Shown: positions 1 through 8,307, counted from the stretch's first letter. The stretch: 64,000 nucleotides of DNA from Promethearchaeati archaeon (GCA_013166775.1 JABLTJ010000012.1:18132-82131); one strand, 5' to 3'. Translations and numbers: made by a program. The notes: generated by a model from the letters alone, not told the origin.

Positions 1-100
1 ACACCCATAAATTACTGACCAAGATTTTAGTTGATCGAGCTCTCTCGTATTTTTCAAGTCCTAATGCTCTTCCAGGACCTCTTCTTTGACCGTGTGCCAT
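1..100 (-). CDS. Partial N-terminus of a second ABC half-exporter (runs off left edge)
   Basis: An ATG at 98-100 on the minus strand opens a frame that stays open to the window edge, giving 33 codons that start MAHGQRRGPGRALGLEKYE. The start shares one base with the stop of the ABC exporter gene (TAATG arrangement), which suggests translational coupling. No domain is visible in this fragment. Because the neighbour is a half-transporter with a degenerate ATP site, which normally pairs with a second half carrying a competent site, this is inferred to be the N-terminal tail of that partner. The identity rests on context only. Confidence 0.6.
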   Translation of the reverse strand, partial: MAHGQRRGPGRALGLEKYERARSTKILVSNLWV

Positions 101-1965
101 TATTTAGAACCTCCTTCTAGAACATCAATATCACTATAAACACCCATGCTTTCTGCCATTGGAAGATGCTGACACATAAACTGATAGTCGACACATCTCT
201 GCAATAATTCTTCATGGGAACCAATATCGACTATCTCTCCTCTTTTCATAAGAATAATAATATCAGCAGCAACAAGTGTTGTAAGCCTTTGAGTAACAAC
301 AATACTAGTGCGATCTTTCATCAGTTCCTCCATAGCATAACGAAGTCTAAGTTCTGTTTTTATGTCAACAGCACTTGTACTATCATCTAAAAGCAGCAGT
401 TTAGGATCTGATAATAGAGCTCGTGCTATTGCTATCCTTTGTCTTTGACCTCCAGAAAGTGTAACTCCTCTCTCACCAATCACTGTTTCATATTTGTTGG
501 GTAGAGTTTCTATAAACTGCGAGATTTGTGCTCTTTCAGCTGCAGATTTAATCTCTTTATCAGATGCTTGTGGTTTAGCAAAAGTTATATTAGCTCTCAA
601 CGTATCAGAGAAAAGGAAAATATCTTGCTCAACCATTGTTACATTCGATCTTACATAATTAGTGTGTATTGAGTCTAGTCTAGTTCCGTCAACTTCTATT
701 GATCCATTTGTTGGATCATAGAGTCTTAAAAGAAGCTTAAGGATTGTTGATTTTCCTGAACCTGGACCTCCAATCAAAGCAACTTTTGAACCTGTAGGTA
801 TTGTAAAAGAAATGTTTTTCAGCACTACTTTCTCAGTCCCAGGGTAAGCAAAATTTACATCTTTGAAATGAATATCTTTTTCCCAATCGCCCTCGATTGG
901 ATTTTCAGGTTGCTGTAGTGGATCGTCGAAAGTCATCATAGACCATAGTCTTTGAGAGTTTTCAAGACCTGCTTGTAGCATGATTAAACGTTGGGGTATC
1001 ATGAAATTTTGTCTATTAAGTGACATAAGTAAACCTAAGATTGATATTAATACTCCTATTGTAAAAGAAGTCCCAGTTGAAGATGTTACCATCCAGAGTC
1101 CATAAGCAAATGCTCCAGCTGTAACAACAATAGTAATCAATGCTGGCCAATAAAAAGCGCTAAGAAATCCTTCTTTCTTCATATCTTCTGCATATTCCAA
1201 ACTTTTCGCATTAAATTTGTTAATCTCTTTTTCATGATTATCAAATGCCCTGACAACTTCCACTCCTCTAAACATTTCTTGTGAAATAGCTGATAGATCA
1301 CCAAGATCAGTAGCAAGTTTTTGTCTAATTGGTCCTACCTTTGCAGCATATCTCCAAGCAATTATTAGATAAATAGCAAAGGATACAGCTAAAACTACAC
1401 CAACTATCCAGTCATACTGTATTAAGAGAACAGTTGTAATAATAATGGTAAACATAGAGCTCAATAACATTCTAAAACCTGGGTGAATAGCCATTCGAAT
1501 CTGATTAATCTCGTTCATACCCATTGACAAAATAACACCAGAATCATTGATATCATAAAATGCCATTGAGTGATCCTGAATTACTTCATAAAATTCTTGT
1601 CGCATGTCTCTTTGTACTCTGAAGGTTGCATCAGCCCAGATATAAATATTCAGACTAAGTGACACCCAACTAATTAGAACGAAAATAATCATTCGTACTA
1701 TAAGCGAGTTAAATTCGGTCGAAAAAATCGTACCTGCATTGATATCAATCAAAAGGATATCTAATACATCTCCAACAAGAGCAATTGTTTTTGTTGTTAG
1801 ATACGTACTTGCTACGAGTAAAACCAATGCAAAACCATACATCAAAGGTTGTCTCTGAAAGGCGGACCAAAACCATCGTGTAGCTGATTTGTATTTCTTT
1901 GTAATCTCTAGTTGAATTTCTGGACTATACTGTGTTTTCTGTTTTTCAATAGTTGATGTTGCCAT
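100..1965 (-). CDS. ABC exporter half-transporter (TMD-NBD) with degenerate ATP site
   Basis: A 621-residue type I ABC exporter subunit: an N-terminal transmembrane domain of about six helices (residues 40-335) followed by a nucleotide-binding domain (about 370-605). The NBD has Walker A GGPGSGKST near residue 398, signature LSGGQRQRIAIARALL and Walker B LLLLDDSTSAVD. The catalytic glutamate after Walker B is Asp and the switch-loop His is Gln (VVTQRLTTL), both hallmarks of the degenerate half of heterodimeric exporters such as TM287/288. The start ATG abuts the stop of the padR-like gene with no gap, and its own stop overlaps the next start, so this is a regulator-exporter-exporter operon. 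Likely export of a hydrophobic or toxic compound or lipid; the substrate is not visible. Confidence 0.93.
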   Translation of the reverse strand: MATSTIEKQKTQYSPEIQLEITKKYKSATRWFWSAFQRQPLMYGFALVLLVASTYLTTKTIALVGDVLDILLIDINAGTIFSTEFNSLIVRMIIFVLISWVSLSLNIYIWADATFRVQRDMRQEFYEVIQDHSMAFYDINDSGVILSMGMNEINQIRMAIHPGFRMLLSSMFTIIITTVLLIQYDWIVGVVLAVSFAIYLIIAWRYAAKVGPIRQKLATDLGDLSAISQEMFRGVEVVRAFDNHEKEINKFNAKSLEYAEDMKKEGFLSAFYWPALITIVVTAGAFAYGLWMVTSSTGTSFTIGVLISILGLLMSLNRQNFMIPQRLIMLQAGLENSQRLWSMMTFDDPLQQPENPIEGDWEKDIHFKDVNFAYPGTEKVVLKNISFTIPTGSKVALIGGPGSGKSTILKLLLRLYDPTNGSIEVDGTRLDSIHTNYVRSNVTMVEQDIFLFSDTLRANITFAKPQASDKEIKSAAERAQISQFIETLPNKYETVIGERGVTLSGGQRQRIAIARALLSDPKLLLLDDSTSAVDIKTELRLRYAMEELMKDRTSIVVTQRLTTLVAADIIILMKRGEIVDIGSHEELLQRCVDYQFMCQHLPMAESMGVYSDIDVLEGGSK

Positions 1966-2925
1966 TTAATTCAGCTCCTTCAAGAGTTTGCTTATTGATT
2001 CTTTTCTTTCAACAAGTTTGATTTTAAGATACTCTTTAGCTAGTTCTCTCTCATCCTCTGATTCAATTCTGTCCAGATGTTCTTTAACAAGACCTGGATG
2101 CCTCAGAAAAACTCGAAAACTTGGCAAAGGCAAACCATGTTCCATAAACATTCTTGAAAATGGTCGTTCATTTTGCTTTCCTTTATGATGAAGCAAATAT
2201 TTTCTGTCTTCATGAGGGATGTCATCTGCTAATCGTCTGAACACATCTCCAAAAGGATTGAAGAATAGAACTTTTCTTTGTTTTTTAGGCATAAAATGTT
2301 TATCATCTACATGGAAAACAAAACCTGTAATATCAATAATATTGATTAGTAGCCTTGCTAATGTGTTTCTTCCCAGCTCTGTAATTTGGTAGATTTTCTT
2401 TAATCTTCCTCCCTCTTTGTCATCTTTGACATACTCAATCAAACCACTTTTCTCTAAGGATTCTATTGCAGGATAAATTCCACTAATATTGCTCCAAATT
2501 GTGGTCATTGATTTTATTTCTTGAACAGATTTTTCCAAATCCTTAGTTATCTCAGAGAGGTAAGCTAAATCCTTTTTGATATTGTCTTCTTTATCCCTAG
2601 TTAGAAGGTTCTTTATCCGAGGATTTAACTTGAATATTGGGCAGTCCTCAATACTCTTTTCTATAGCTCTCCTCTTTGAATTATACTCATCTGTATTAAT
2701 AATATTTTTTGTAATTAGTTGTTGTAAATCATGAAGAGTCTTTATATGATCATCAATGAATTCCAAACTGTTTCTTCGTTTTTCATATAAAATATCTGAA
2801 GCTTTAGAACACATCTCATAGGCATGAGAACCTTCAGGAGAACGAGCAAGGTGTATTAAAATCGCAATTTCCCCTAATTTTCTTGCTAGCTTCTCTTCAT
2901 ATTTGCTTGTTAAATTTTCTTTCAT
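1966..2925 (-). CDS. PadR-family winged-helix transcriptional regulator
   Basis: This 319-residue protein carries a PadR-like winged helix split by a charged helical insertion. Helix 1 lies near residues 15-45 (LGEIAILIHLARSPEGSHAYE). The recognition helix and wing are near 145-195 (IYPAIESLEKSGLIEYV, then GGRLKKIYQITELGR). Classic PadR proteins are 110-180 residues, so the roughly 95-residue insertion and the roughly 120-residue C-terminal extension are unusual. The start ATG has a GGTGA Shine-Dalgarno about 9 nt upstream. It heads an operon with an ABC exporter, a common PadR arrangement in which a ligand-responsive repressor controls an efflux pump and its own gene. The palindrome at 2986-3007 next to its TATA box is the obvious operator candidate. 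Confidence 0.85.
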   Translation of the reverse strand: MKENLTSKYEEKLARKLGEIAILIHLARSPEGSHAYEMCSKASDILYEKRRNSLEFIDDHIKTLHDLQQLITKNIINTDEYNSKRRAIEKSIEDCPIFKLNPRIKNLLTRDKEDNIKKDLAYLSEITKDLEKSVQEIKSMTTIWSNISGIYPAIESLEKSGLIEYVKDDKEGGRLKKIYQITELGRNTLARLLINIIDITGFVFHVDDKHFMPKKQRKVLFFNPFGDVFRRLADDIPHEDRKYLLHHKGKQNERPFSRMFMEHGLPLPSFRVFLRHPGLVKEHLDRIESEDERELAKEYLKIKLVERKESISKLLKELN

Positions 2926-2975
2926 TTTTTGCTTTCACCAAACAAAAGTTTATTATCGAAAGTCGCATTAATATT

Positions 2976-2987
2976 CTTTTTATATAA
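2976..2987 (-). promoter_or_regulatory. TATA-box promoter of the padR-ABC operon
   Basis: On the minus strand this reads TTATATAAAAAG, a good archaeal TATA box about 52-62 nt upstream of the padR-like ATG. Transcription would start about 25 nt downstream, leaving a leader of roughly 30 nt that contains the GGTGA ribosome-binding site. Confidence 0.55.
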
Positions 2988-3007
2988 TATTCAGAAACCT
3001 GAATATT
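2986..3007. promoter_or_regulatory. Palindromic operator candidate for the PadR-like regulator
   Basis: Perfect inverted repeat with 9-bp arms, AATATTCAG (2986-2994) and CTGAATATT (2999-3007), separated by AAAC. It touches the upstream edge of the TATA-like element at 2977-2987 on the minus strand, where the BRE/TFB contact would be. Binding of a dimeric regulator here should block TBP/TFB access. The symmetry is seen directly; assignment to PadR is inference from position. Confidence 0.65.
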
Positions 3008-3057
3008 AATAAATCTTACCATATGTAAGAATTAGAAAATACTAAATAAAAGTTCAA

Positions 3058-3387
3058 TCACAGCTTAATTGCTTGTGCTAAAAGATCTACTATCAGCTCT
3101 GATTTGATGTCGCTTAAAGACTCAACTCTAATGAATTTAATCATTTCATTCCTTCCCTGTAATAAACTATGAGAATCTTTTATTTCTCCTCTAATCCATA
3201 TCATAAGATTAACATGATCTTCGAAGGAGTTAATTGAACAAATCTTTTTTTCTGTCATATAGACTGGGATACAGAATTTGATGTCCTCATTTAAGAACGA
3301 AAAATTTGATAAAATAATATTACGTAATTCTTCTACAATCTCTTGAATTTCAGTTGGAAATTGTATTATATATTCTCCAATCTCCAT
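3058..3387 (-). CDS. DUF1801/YdhG-like small protein
   Basis: A 109-residue protein matching the DUF1801 (YdhG-like) fold by its opening EYIIQFPTEIQEIVEELRNII and a later hydrophobic strand VNLMIWIRGEI. Members are small soluble proteins proposed to relate to iron handling in Bacillus; the function in archaea is unknown. The frame opens upstream at 3471, but the first 28 residues do not look like the family, and a TATA-like TTTATAAA at 3447-3454 (minus strand) would start transcription near 3422, inside that extension. The ATG at 3387 is therefore chosen. It stands alone between the padR operon and the gelsolin gene. Confidence 0.6.
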   Translation of the reverse strand: MEIGEYIIQFPTEIQEIVEELRNIILSNFSFLNEDIKFCIPVYMTEKKICSINSFEDHVNLMIWIRGEIKDSHSLLQGRNEMIKFIRVESLSDIKSELIVDLLAQAIKL

Positions 3388-3595
3388 TCTATTACCAATA
3401 ATCACTTTACTCAACCATTTAGCTGTGAAGGATTTTATTAGTAATCCTTTATAAATTTGATAAAATGACAAAAAAACTATTGATTGGAAAATTAGAAAAA
3501 TAGAAAATCCATTAATTTAAGAAGGTGGATAAGATGAATAAAAGAAAATTTGAATATTAAAACAAGTTTATCCAATAACAGCATAATCAGTTAGA

Positions 3596-4279
3596 TTATT
3601 TTTTGGTAAAAAACCAAAAGAATTTTCGTTTCTTTTTCGTTTCTTCTGAAACAGTTTTTCTTAATTCAATAACTCCATCACGTAATGCAAGTTTATAAAC
3701 TAAGTCTCTAAAACCTTCAGGTTCCTCTTCTTGTTCAATTACATACACCAAAGGTATTCGTTTTCTTTCTGTTTCTAAAGCTCTAGTTATCCTACCAGCT
3801 TCATATTTTTCCTTAACTTGACTATCTTTTCCTATCCAGACGAATATTTCATTATAAGCATCTAAAACAAAAGCATCATCTGATTTGAAACCTCGATAAT
3901 CTATGGGAATTTCTGTTGTAATAATCTCACCCTTATCATTTTGCTTGATTTGTAGGAGTTGATAGTCTTTTTCAAATTTCTTCTCAATTTTCTTCAGAAT
4001 TCGTGGAGTATCACCTTCTGTAATCTTGAAAGAAATTATTTTCTTGAATTCTTCAGGTTCTTCATTTTCAGATATAGTTTTGATTTTTAAATCCTTTTTC
4101 TTCTCTTGAAGGATTTTTGCTGACCAAATTCCAGCAAATTTATCATCAACATATGATTTTGAACCCAACCATAACCAAAAAACACTCTCTGTTTCTACAA
4201 TATATACATCTCCTCTATAGAATACATATGGTTCATTTAAAGGAACCAAATCATTTCCTACTATTCGAAAAATCTTCAT
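3596..4279 (-). CDS. Two-domain gelsolin-like protein (Asgard 2DGel type)
   Basis: This 227-residue protein has two gelsolin/villin repeats and no signal peptide. Domain 1 (about 15-105) has VYIVETESVFWLWLGSKS followed by an amphipathic helix (AGIWSAKILQEKK) and EEPEEFKKII. Domain 2 (about 125-215) has AFVLDAYNEIFVWIGKDS, a helix (AGRITRALETERKRI) and EEEPEGFRDLV. The tail is Lys/Phe-rich. Asgard gelsolins of this architecture have been shown to bind and remodel actin filaments in a calcium-dependent way, so a cytoskeletal role is likely. A longer frame to 4321 exists, but a TATA-like element at 4301-4310 lies about 25 nt before the ATG at 4279, so the transcript is probably leaderless and starts there. 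Confidence 0.9.
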   Translation of the reverse strand: MKIFRIVGNDLVPLNEPYVFYRGDVYIVETESVFWLWLGSKSYVDDKFAGIWSAKILQEKKKDLKIKTISENEEPEEFKKIISFKITEGDTPRILKKIEKKFEKDYQLLQIKQNDKGEIITTEIPIDYRGFKSDDAFVLDAYNEIFVWIGKDSQVKEKYEAGRITRALETERKRIPLVYVIEQEEEPEGFRDLVYKLALRDGVIELRKTVSEETKKKRKFFWFFTKK

Positions 4280-4298
4280 AAGGTTTTTTTTCTGCAAC

Positions 4299-4311
4299 GC
4301 ATAAATACTTT
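4299..4311 (-). promoter_or_regulatory. TATA-like promoter of the gelsolin gene (leaderless)
   Basis: Minus strand reads AAGTATTTATGCG, with the TATA core about 27 nt before the ATG at 4279. That spacing puts the transcription start at the start codon and excludes the upstream in-frame ATG at 4321. Confidence 0.45.
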
Positions 4312-4396
4312 TGCACAACAAGTTTTTTACTGATCTTAGAGTATTTATTTCATTTTTGATGAAAAAGAATATATACAGTCTAGAGATAAAATAATT

Positions 4397-4969
4397 ATGG
4401 CTGAAAATTCTGATTTTATTGGATTGTTAATTCGAATTTTCAATCTATTTTCTGGAATAATCTATATTATTACTGCAATTCTATTATTTGCACAGATAAA
4501 TCTTAATACTCAAAACACTCTTTTATTTATATCAATCATTTTAATATTTATTGGCATATTACGATTTATAAACGGAAGTTTAAACACAAATCTTCAGAAA
4601 TACTTAAGAATTTCTCGAATAATAGCTGGCATCATTATTTTGGCTTTAGCAGTTTCAGCAGTTGCTAGAGGCTCTATAGAATCAACTGCTATAATTCTGC
4701 TAGCAATTGCTGTTCTTATAAACAGTATTCAAAAATCGCTAATTGGTGTTTTTGAAAAACATTATCCAGTTTGGTTTAGAGCAATATCAATATTAGGAGG
4801 AACAATAACAATAGTATTAAGTCTTCTTGTAATATTTGGGACTTCTTGGGACGTATTTATTTTGATAATCTTATTCGCAATTGTGTTTTTGTTAAATGGA
4901 GTAAGCAGATTAATTAATGCTATTTCTAATCCCATAGAAAAGAAAGGAAGAAAAGTCTCAGCTCGCTGA
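4397..4969 (+). CDS. DUF308/HdeD-like six-helix membrane protein
   Basis: A 190-residue integral membrane protein with about six hydrophobic helices arranged as three hairpin repeats, each ending in a GILRFINGS- or NGVSRLINAIS-type motif, as in HdeD/DUF308 proteins. E. coli HdeD is linked to acid resistance; the archaeal role is unknown. A TATA-like GAATATATACAG at 4367-4378 lies 25 nt before the ATG, indicating a leaderless transcript. Its 3' end overlaps the convergent nhaA gene by 12 bp. Two paralogues lie at 9138-9698 and 9803-10513. Confidence 0.8.
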   Translation: MAENSDFIGLLIRIFNLFSGIIYIITAILLFAQINLNTQNTLLFISIILIFIGILRFINGSLNTNLQKYLRISRIIAGIIILALAVSAVARGSIESTAIILLAIAVLINSIQKSLIGVFEKHYPVWFRAISILGGTITIVLSLLVIFGTSWDVFILIILFAIVFLLNGVSRLINAISNPIEKKGRKVSAR

Positions 4970-6340
4970 TTCTTCTGCAATCTTCTTTTCTCGCATTTTT
5001 ATTGAATACCATAAGATTATGTACCCAATTATTCCAGCAATAACAGAAGCTAACAAAATTCCAAACTTCGCAGTATCAAGAAGATTGTCTGTATCAACAA
5101 ATGCTAAACCTGCAATAAAATTAGACATTGTAAAACCTATTCCTGCTAGAAATCCAATTCCTGCTAATTGCATCCAATTTACATTTACAGGAAACTCAAA
5201 GATTTTAGTTTTAGAGTACAAGAAGGAGAATGTCAACATACCCAAGGGTTTTCCTATTAATAATCCTAGAAATACTCCAAAGAAAACATTAGTTGAAAAA
5301 CCTCCTCCACCTAAGGAACTAAAATCTATTCCAGAGTTAGCTAATCCAAACAAAGGAACTATAAAGAAGACTACCCAATTAATCAATTTGTGTTCAATAA
5401 TTTCAAGCGGAGTCAGTATATTAGAAAAACCATCTTCTAATGCTTGTATCGAAGCTTTATATCTAGAATATACAATACTATCGCCTTCACTCAACTCTAT
5501 TTCAGATATATATCCTAGTGTTTTTGTACTAATCTCATGAAATTCTGACACATCTATCCTTTTGGTTGCAGGAATAGTTGTAGCAAGGAGAATTCCTGTA
5601 AGGGTTGAATGAACACCTGATTGAAATATAAAGAACCACAGAAGGATACCCGGAATAATATAAATTATACTTCTACGCACTCCAATCTTGTTTAAAAGGT
5701 AGAGAATACCTAAGATTAAAGCACTTACTAACAAGAAAATCCATTGAATCTGACTTGAGTAGAAGATTGCTATTACTAAAATTGCTCCAATATCATCTAT
5801 AATTGCAATAGAAGTTAAAAGAAGTTTTAATTTCTTTGGAATGTTGTAAGTAAATAATGCTAATATTCCTAAAGATATAGCAATATCTGTTGACATTGGT
5901 ATACCCCAACCGTTTACACCACTACTTTGAGGAGGATTAAAAATCAAATAAATAATAGCAGGAAAAATCATACCGCCAAGAGCTGCGATAATTGAAAGAG
6001 AAGCTTCCTTTAAATCTGTTAAACCGCCAACAATCAATTCACGTTTTAATTCCAATCCAATTATGAAGAAAAAAACAGCCATTAAACCGTCATTTATCCA
6101 ATGTAGGAGTGATTGATGAAAATTAAAAGAACCTATACTGAATCCAATATAAGTATTCCATAAGCTAGTATAAGTATCACCAAAAGGGAGATTGATCCAT
6201 ATTAAACCAATTAAAACACAGAACAATAAAATATGGCTTCCAGATGCTTCTTTATGTATAAATCTCTGGAGTGGAGAGATTATTCTGACTATTGGGGGAT
6301 TCTTCAAAGTGTTATAGATTTTTTTTGGAATCTCTGACAT
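4958..6340 (-). CDS. nhaA: Na+/H+ antiporter NhaA
   Basis: A 460-residue NhaA-family antiporter with about 12 membrane helices. It carries FFFIIGLELKRELIVGG, the TM4-like MSTDIAISLGIL, the twin-aspartate ion site AIIDDIGAILVIAIFY (the equivalent of D163/D164 in E. coli NhaA) and GIGFTMSNFIAGLAF. A cytosolic N-terminal segment precedes the first helix and the protein ends in a charged tail. It exchanges two protons for one sodium across the membrane for pH and sodium homeostasis. It is longer than E. coli NhaA (388 residues), mainly from an insert around residues 260-310 and the tail. Single gene, convergent with the DUF308 gene. Confidence 0.95.
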   Translation of the reverse strand: MSEIPKKIYNTLKNPPIVRIISPLQRFIHKEASGSHILLFCVLIGLIWINLPFGDTYTSLWNTYIGFSIGSFNFHQSLLHWINDGLMAVFFFIIGLELKRELIVGGLTDLKEASLSIIAALGGMIFPAIIYLIFNPPQSSGVNGWGIPMSTDIAISLGILALFTYNIPKKLKLLLTSIAIIDDIGAILVIAIFYSSQIQWIFLLVSALILGILYLLNKIGVRRSIIYIIPGILLWFFIFQSGVHSTLTGILLATTIPATKRIDVSEFHEISTKTLGYISEIELSEGDSIVYSRYKASIQALEDGFSNILTPLEIIEHKLINWVVFFIVPLFGLANSGIDFSSLGGGGFSTNVFFGVFLGLLIGKPLGMLTFSFLYSKTKIFEFPVNVNWMQLAGIGFLAGIGFTMSNFIAGLAFVDTDNLLDTAKFGILLASVIAGIIGYIILWYSIKMREKKIAEESAS

Positions 6341-6484
6341 AAGAAAGATTTATCATTAGTGTTTTTTAATTTTTTTCCTATATTTTCTTTTAAATACTAT
6401 AAGTTTCAGTTAAGATTTTTTTTACCAAATTGCTTTTCTTAACAAACTATGCTCTAGAATGCTTTTTGTCTATTCTTACAAATC

Positions 6485-6528
6485 TTTAAATAAAAAGAAA
6501 CGATAATAATACAATTACAAATGGAGGT
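6485..6528 (+). promoter_or_regulatory. Promoter and strong RBS of the histone gene
   Basis: TATA box TTTAAATA at 6485-6492 and a full GGAGGT Shine-Dalgarno at 6523-6528, 6 nt before the ATG at 6535. This is the strongest ribosome-binding site noted in the window and fits a highly expressed chromatin protein with a short leader. Confidence 0.6.
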
Positions 6529-6534
6529 TTAAGT

Positions 6535-6738
6535 ATGTCAAAGAAAAAGAAAGATTTACCTACAGATATGTTGATTGTTAAATCAAAAGTAAAAGAGTAT
6601 GTAAAAACACTTGGTGACTATAATGTTTCTTCAGAATTCTATGAAGTGTTTAATCATAAGGTTGCAGAAATGATAAGAAAAGCAGCTAAAAGAACTAAAC
6701 ACAATAATAGAAAAACAGTAGCTGCAAGAGATGTATAG
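6535..6738 (+). CDS. Archaeal histone, short C-terminus
   Basis: A 67-residue basic protein with a histone fold: a Lys-rich start (SKKKKDLPTDM), alpha1 near 13-25, alpha2 with VSSEFYEVFNHKVAEMIRKAA, and the hallmark loop RKTVAARDV, matching the RKTV-x-x-x-DV signature of HMf-type histones. It ends right at DV, so the usual alpha3 helix of 8-10 residues is essentially missing. The downstream bases after the TAG do not encode an alpha3-like sequence, so a simple nonsense mutation is not obvious. It should dimerise and bind DNA, but tetramer or polymer formation through alpha3 may differ. The gene has its own promoter, a strong RBS and a T-rich terminator. Confidence 0.88.
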   Translation: MSKKKKDLPTDMLIVKSKVKEYVKTLGDYNVSSEFYEVFNHKVAEMIRKAAKRTKHNNRKTVAARDV

Positions 6739-6741
6739 AAT

Positions 6742-6771
6742 TCATTTTCCTTTATCTTTTCTTTTTTTCTC
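6742..6771 (+). terminator. T-rich archaeal terminator after the histone gene
   Basis: Pyrimidine-rich stretch ending in a TCTTTTCTTTTTTTCTC run just after the histone stop codon, typical of archaeal oligo-T termination. Confidence 0.45.
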
Positions 6772-6842
6772 GGATTTTAAATAAAATTTAATAATATTCG
6801 ATAATTTAAAATATCAAGAAGCTAATATGTTGGTTGAAAAAA

Positions 6843-7814
6843 ATGCATATAAAGAAAAAATATATAATTTATAGTATTCTCTTGAGTATCTTCAGCCTAG
6901 TAGTTATACTCTTTTTCTTTAGTTATTTTAAAGTAAATAATTTTATTGAGAATGCCTTTAACAATGCTTTTCCTCAAGAAGGAATAGAAAATCCATATCA
7001 CTTATTTTTACAAACATATATTTTATCATTAATCATATATGTTATCATCGGTGTAGTTTTGATATGGTTGTGGAGATTATTGATAAGAGCGATAAAAGCA
7101 AAAGTTTCTCCTTCAATTCTAAATACCTTGAAAATCCTTGGAGATATAATAATTATCCCTTTTGTTGCTATAGCATATCTAAATAAGTTCGAAGCTCTGA
7201 GTGGAACACTGATTGGTGTAGCTGCTATCGTTGGGACAGCTATTGGTTTTGCTTCGACTACTACTGTAGGTAATTTAATAGCAGGTCTTTATCTAATAGT
7301 AAGTAGACCCTTCCAGATAACCGATTACATTATCATACCTGATATGAGTACAGAAGGTGTTGTTAGAGAGATGGGTATAAACTACACAAAAGTAGATCAA
7401 CCAGATGGAAACACAGCGATTTTACCAAATAGTGGATTATTGAACAAATGGATCTATAATACTAAAATTGTAAAATCAGTAAATGACAATGACAAAAAAA
7501 ATAGTTATTTCCATAAAATAAAAAAGAAAGTCTCTATAGTGTATTCATATCCCTTAAAATGGGCATGTTTCTCTGATGATAGTCATAAAGAATGTGTTAA
7601 GGCAATTGAAATAACATCAAACCAGTTTGAAACAAAATTGCTGGAATCTGTAACATGGTTTATTGTTACCAGGGATCGCTTTCACAGAACTTATCAGATG
7701 AATTTAACAGTGGATGATTCATATCAATTAATAGATTTAACTGGAGAATTTATGAATGCTCTAGAAGCTAACTATGAAGAAATAAAAATAAAAGATTCTG
7801 TAACTAATGTATAA
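6843..7814 (+). CDS. MscS-family small-conductance mechanosensitive channel
   Basis: A 323-residue membrane protein with helices near 8-28, 53-75 and 90-112, followed by the MscS pore helix and beta domain. The pore region reads LIGVAAIVGTAIGFASTTTVGNLIAG, with the Gly/Ala-rich TM3 packing motif. The beta domain follows with FQITDYIIIPDMSTEGVV and NTAILPNSGLLNK. It should act as a tension-gated osmotic release valve in the cytoplasmic membrane. The frame can open at a TTG (6834), but the ATG three codons later is preferred. It is a single gene between the histone gene and a small membrane protein gene. Confidence 0.9.
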   Translation: MHIKKKYIIYSILLSIFSLVVILFFFSYFKVNNFIENAFNNAFPQEGIENPYHLFLQTYILSLIIYVIIGVVLIWLWRLLIRAIKAKVSPSILNTLKILGDIIIIPFVAIAYLNKFEALSGTLIGVAAIVGTAIGFASTTTVGNLIAGLYLIVSRPFQITDYIIIPDMSTEGVVREMGINYTKVDQPDGNTAILPNSGLLNKWIYNTKIVKSVNDNDKKNSYFHKIKKKVSIVYSYPLKWACFSDDSHKECVKAIEITSNQFETKLLESVTWFIVTRDRFHRTYQMNLTVDDSYQLIDLTGEFMNALEANYEEIKIKDSVTNV

Positions 7815-7879
7815 AGTTTCTTTTTTCGTAATCCAAAGACTTTATAAATTATAAAGAAAATTAGGAATTTGGTGAGAAT

Positions 7880-8275
7880 TTGGCAGCAATAGTATTTGCT
7901 TTTAGTGCTGTATGGTGGGAGTGGCTCATTTGGGCTGGAGAAATAGTTTTTGTATTTGGAGTTCTTCTTTTAATTGAATTTCTAATAAGTAGAAAAGAGT
8001 TCAGAAAGGATTTGGTTTGGAAATCTTTTGTCACTGCAATTTGTATCATAATCTTTGTTGTAATAACAGGATGGATAGCCTCATTCTTTAAATTCGAACA
8101 AAATCAATCCTTGTTTCCATTATCGATCGTGTTAACTTTTGCTTTATCAATGCTACTTATTTACAAATGGTTAGAACCTCAACATTTCAATATTTCACTT
8201 GCGATAACAACTATAATATTGCTAGTTATCTACTTACTAAGAATTCTATTAGATTTAAGTCTTTATCTAACTTAA
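7880..8275 (+). CDS. Small four-helix membrane protein, unknown
   Basis: A 131-residue hydrophobic protein with four predicted helices (about 5-30, 47-67, 77-95, 102-125) and a Trp-rich N-terminus (VWWEWLIWAG). No family is recognised. The start is TTG, chosen because a GGTGAG Shine-Dalgarno sits at 7871-7876 with correct spacing and no ATG is available near it. A TATA-like TTTATAAA lies near 7842-7850. An 11-T terminator follows at 8290-8300. Confidence 0.6.
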   Translation: MAAIVFAFSAVWWEWLIWAGEIVFVFGVLLLIEFLISRKEFRKDLVWKSFVTAICIIIFVVITGWIASFFKFEQNQSLFPLSIVLTFALSMLLIYKWLEPQHFNISLAITTIILLVIYLLRILLDLSLYLT

Positions 8276-8289
8276 AATTAAAAGAAGAG

Positions 8290-8300
8290 TTTTTTTTTTT
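8290..8300 (+). terminator. Oligo-T terminator
   Basis: An uninterrupted run of 11 T about 15 nt after the stop of the four-helix membrane protein, just before the TATA element of the next gene. Confidence 0.45.
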
Positions 8301-8307
8301 GAAAAAA

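Noticed and set aside
5019..5540. Plus-strand frame of 173 residues opposite nhaA
   Set aside because: The minus strand encodes a textbook NhaA with all motifs; the opposite frame is a shadow with no family features.
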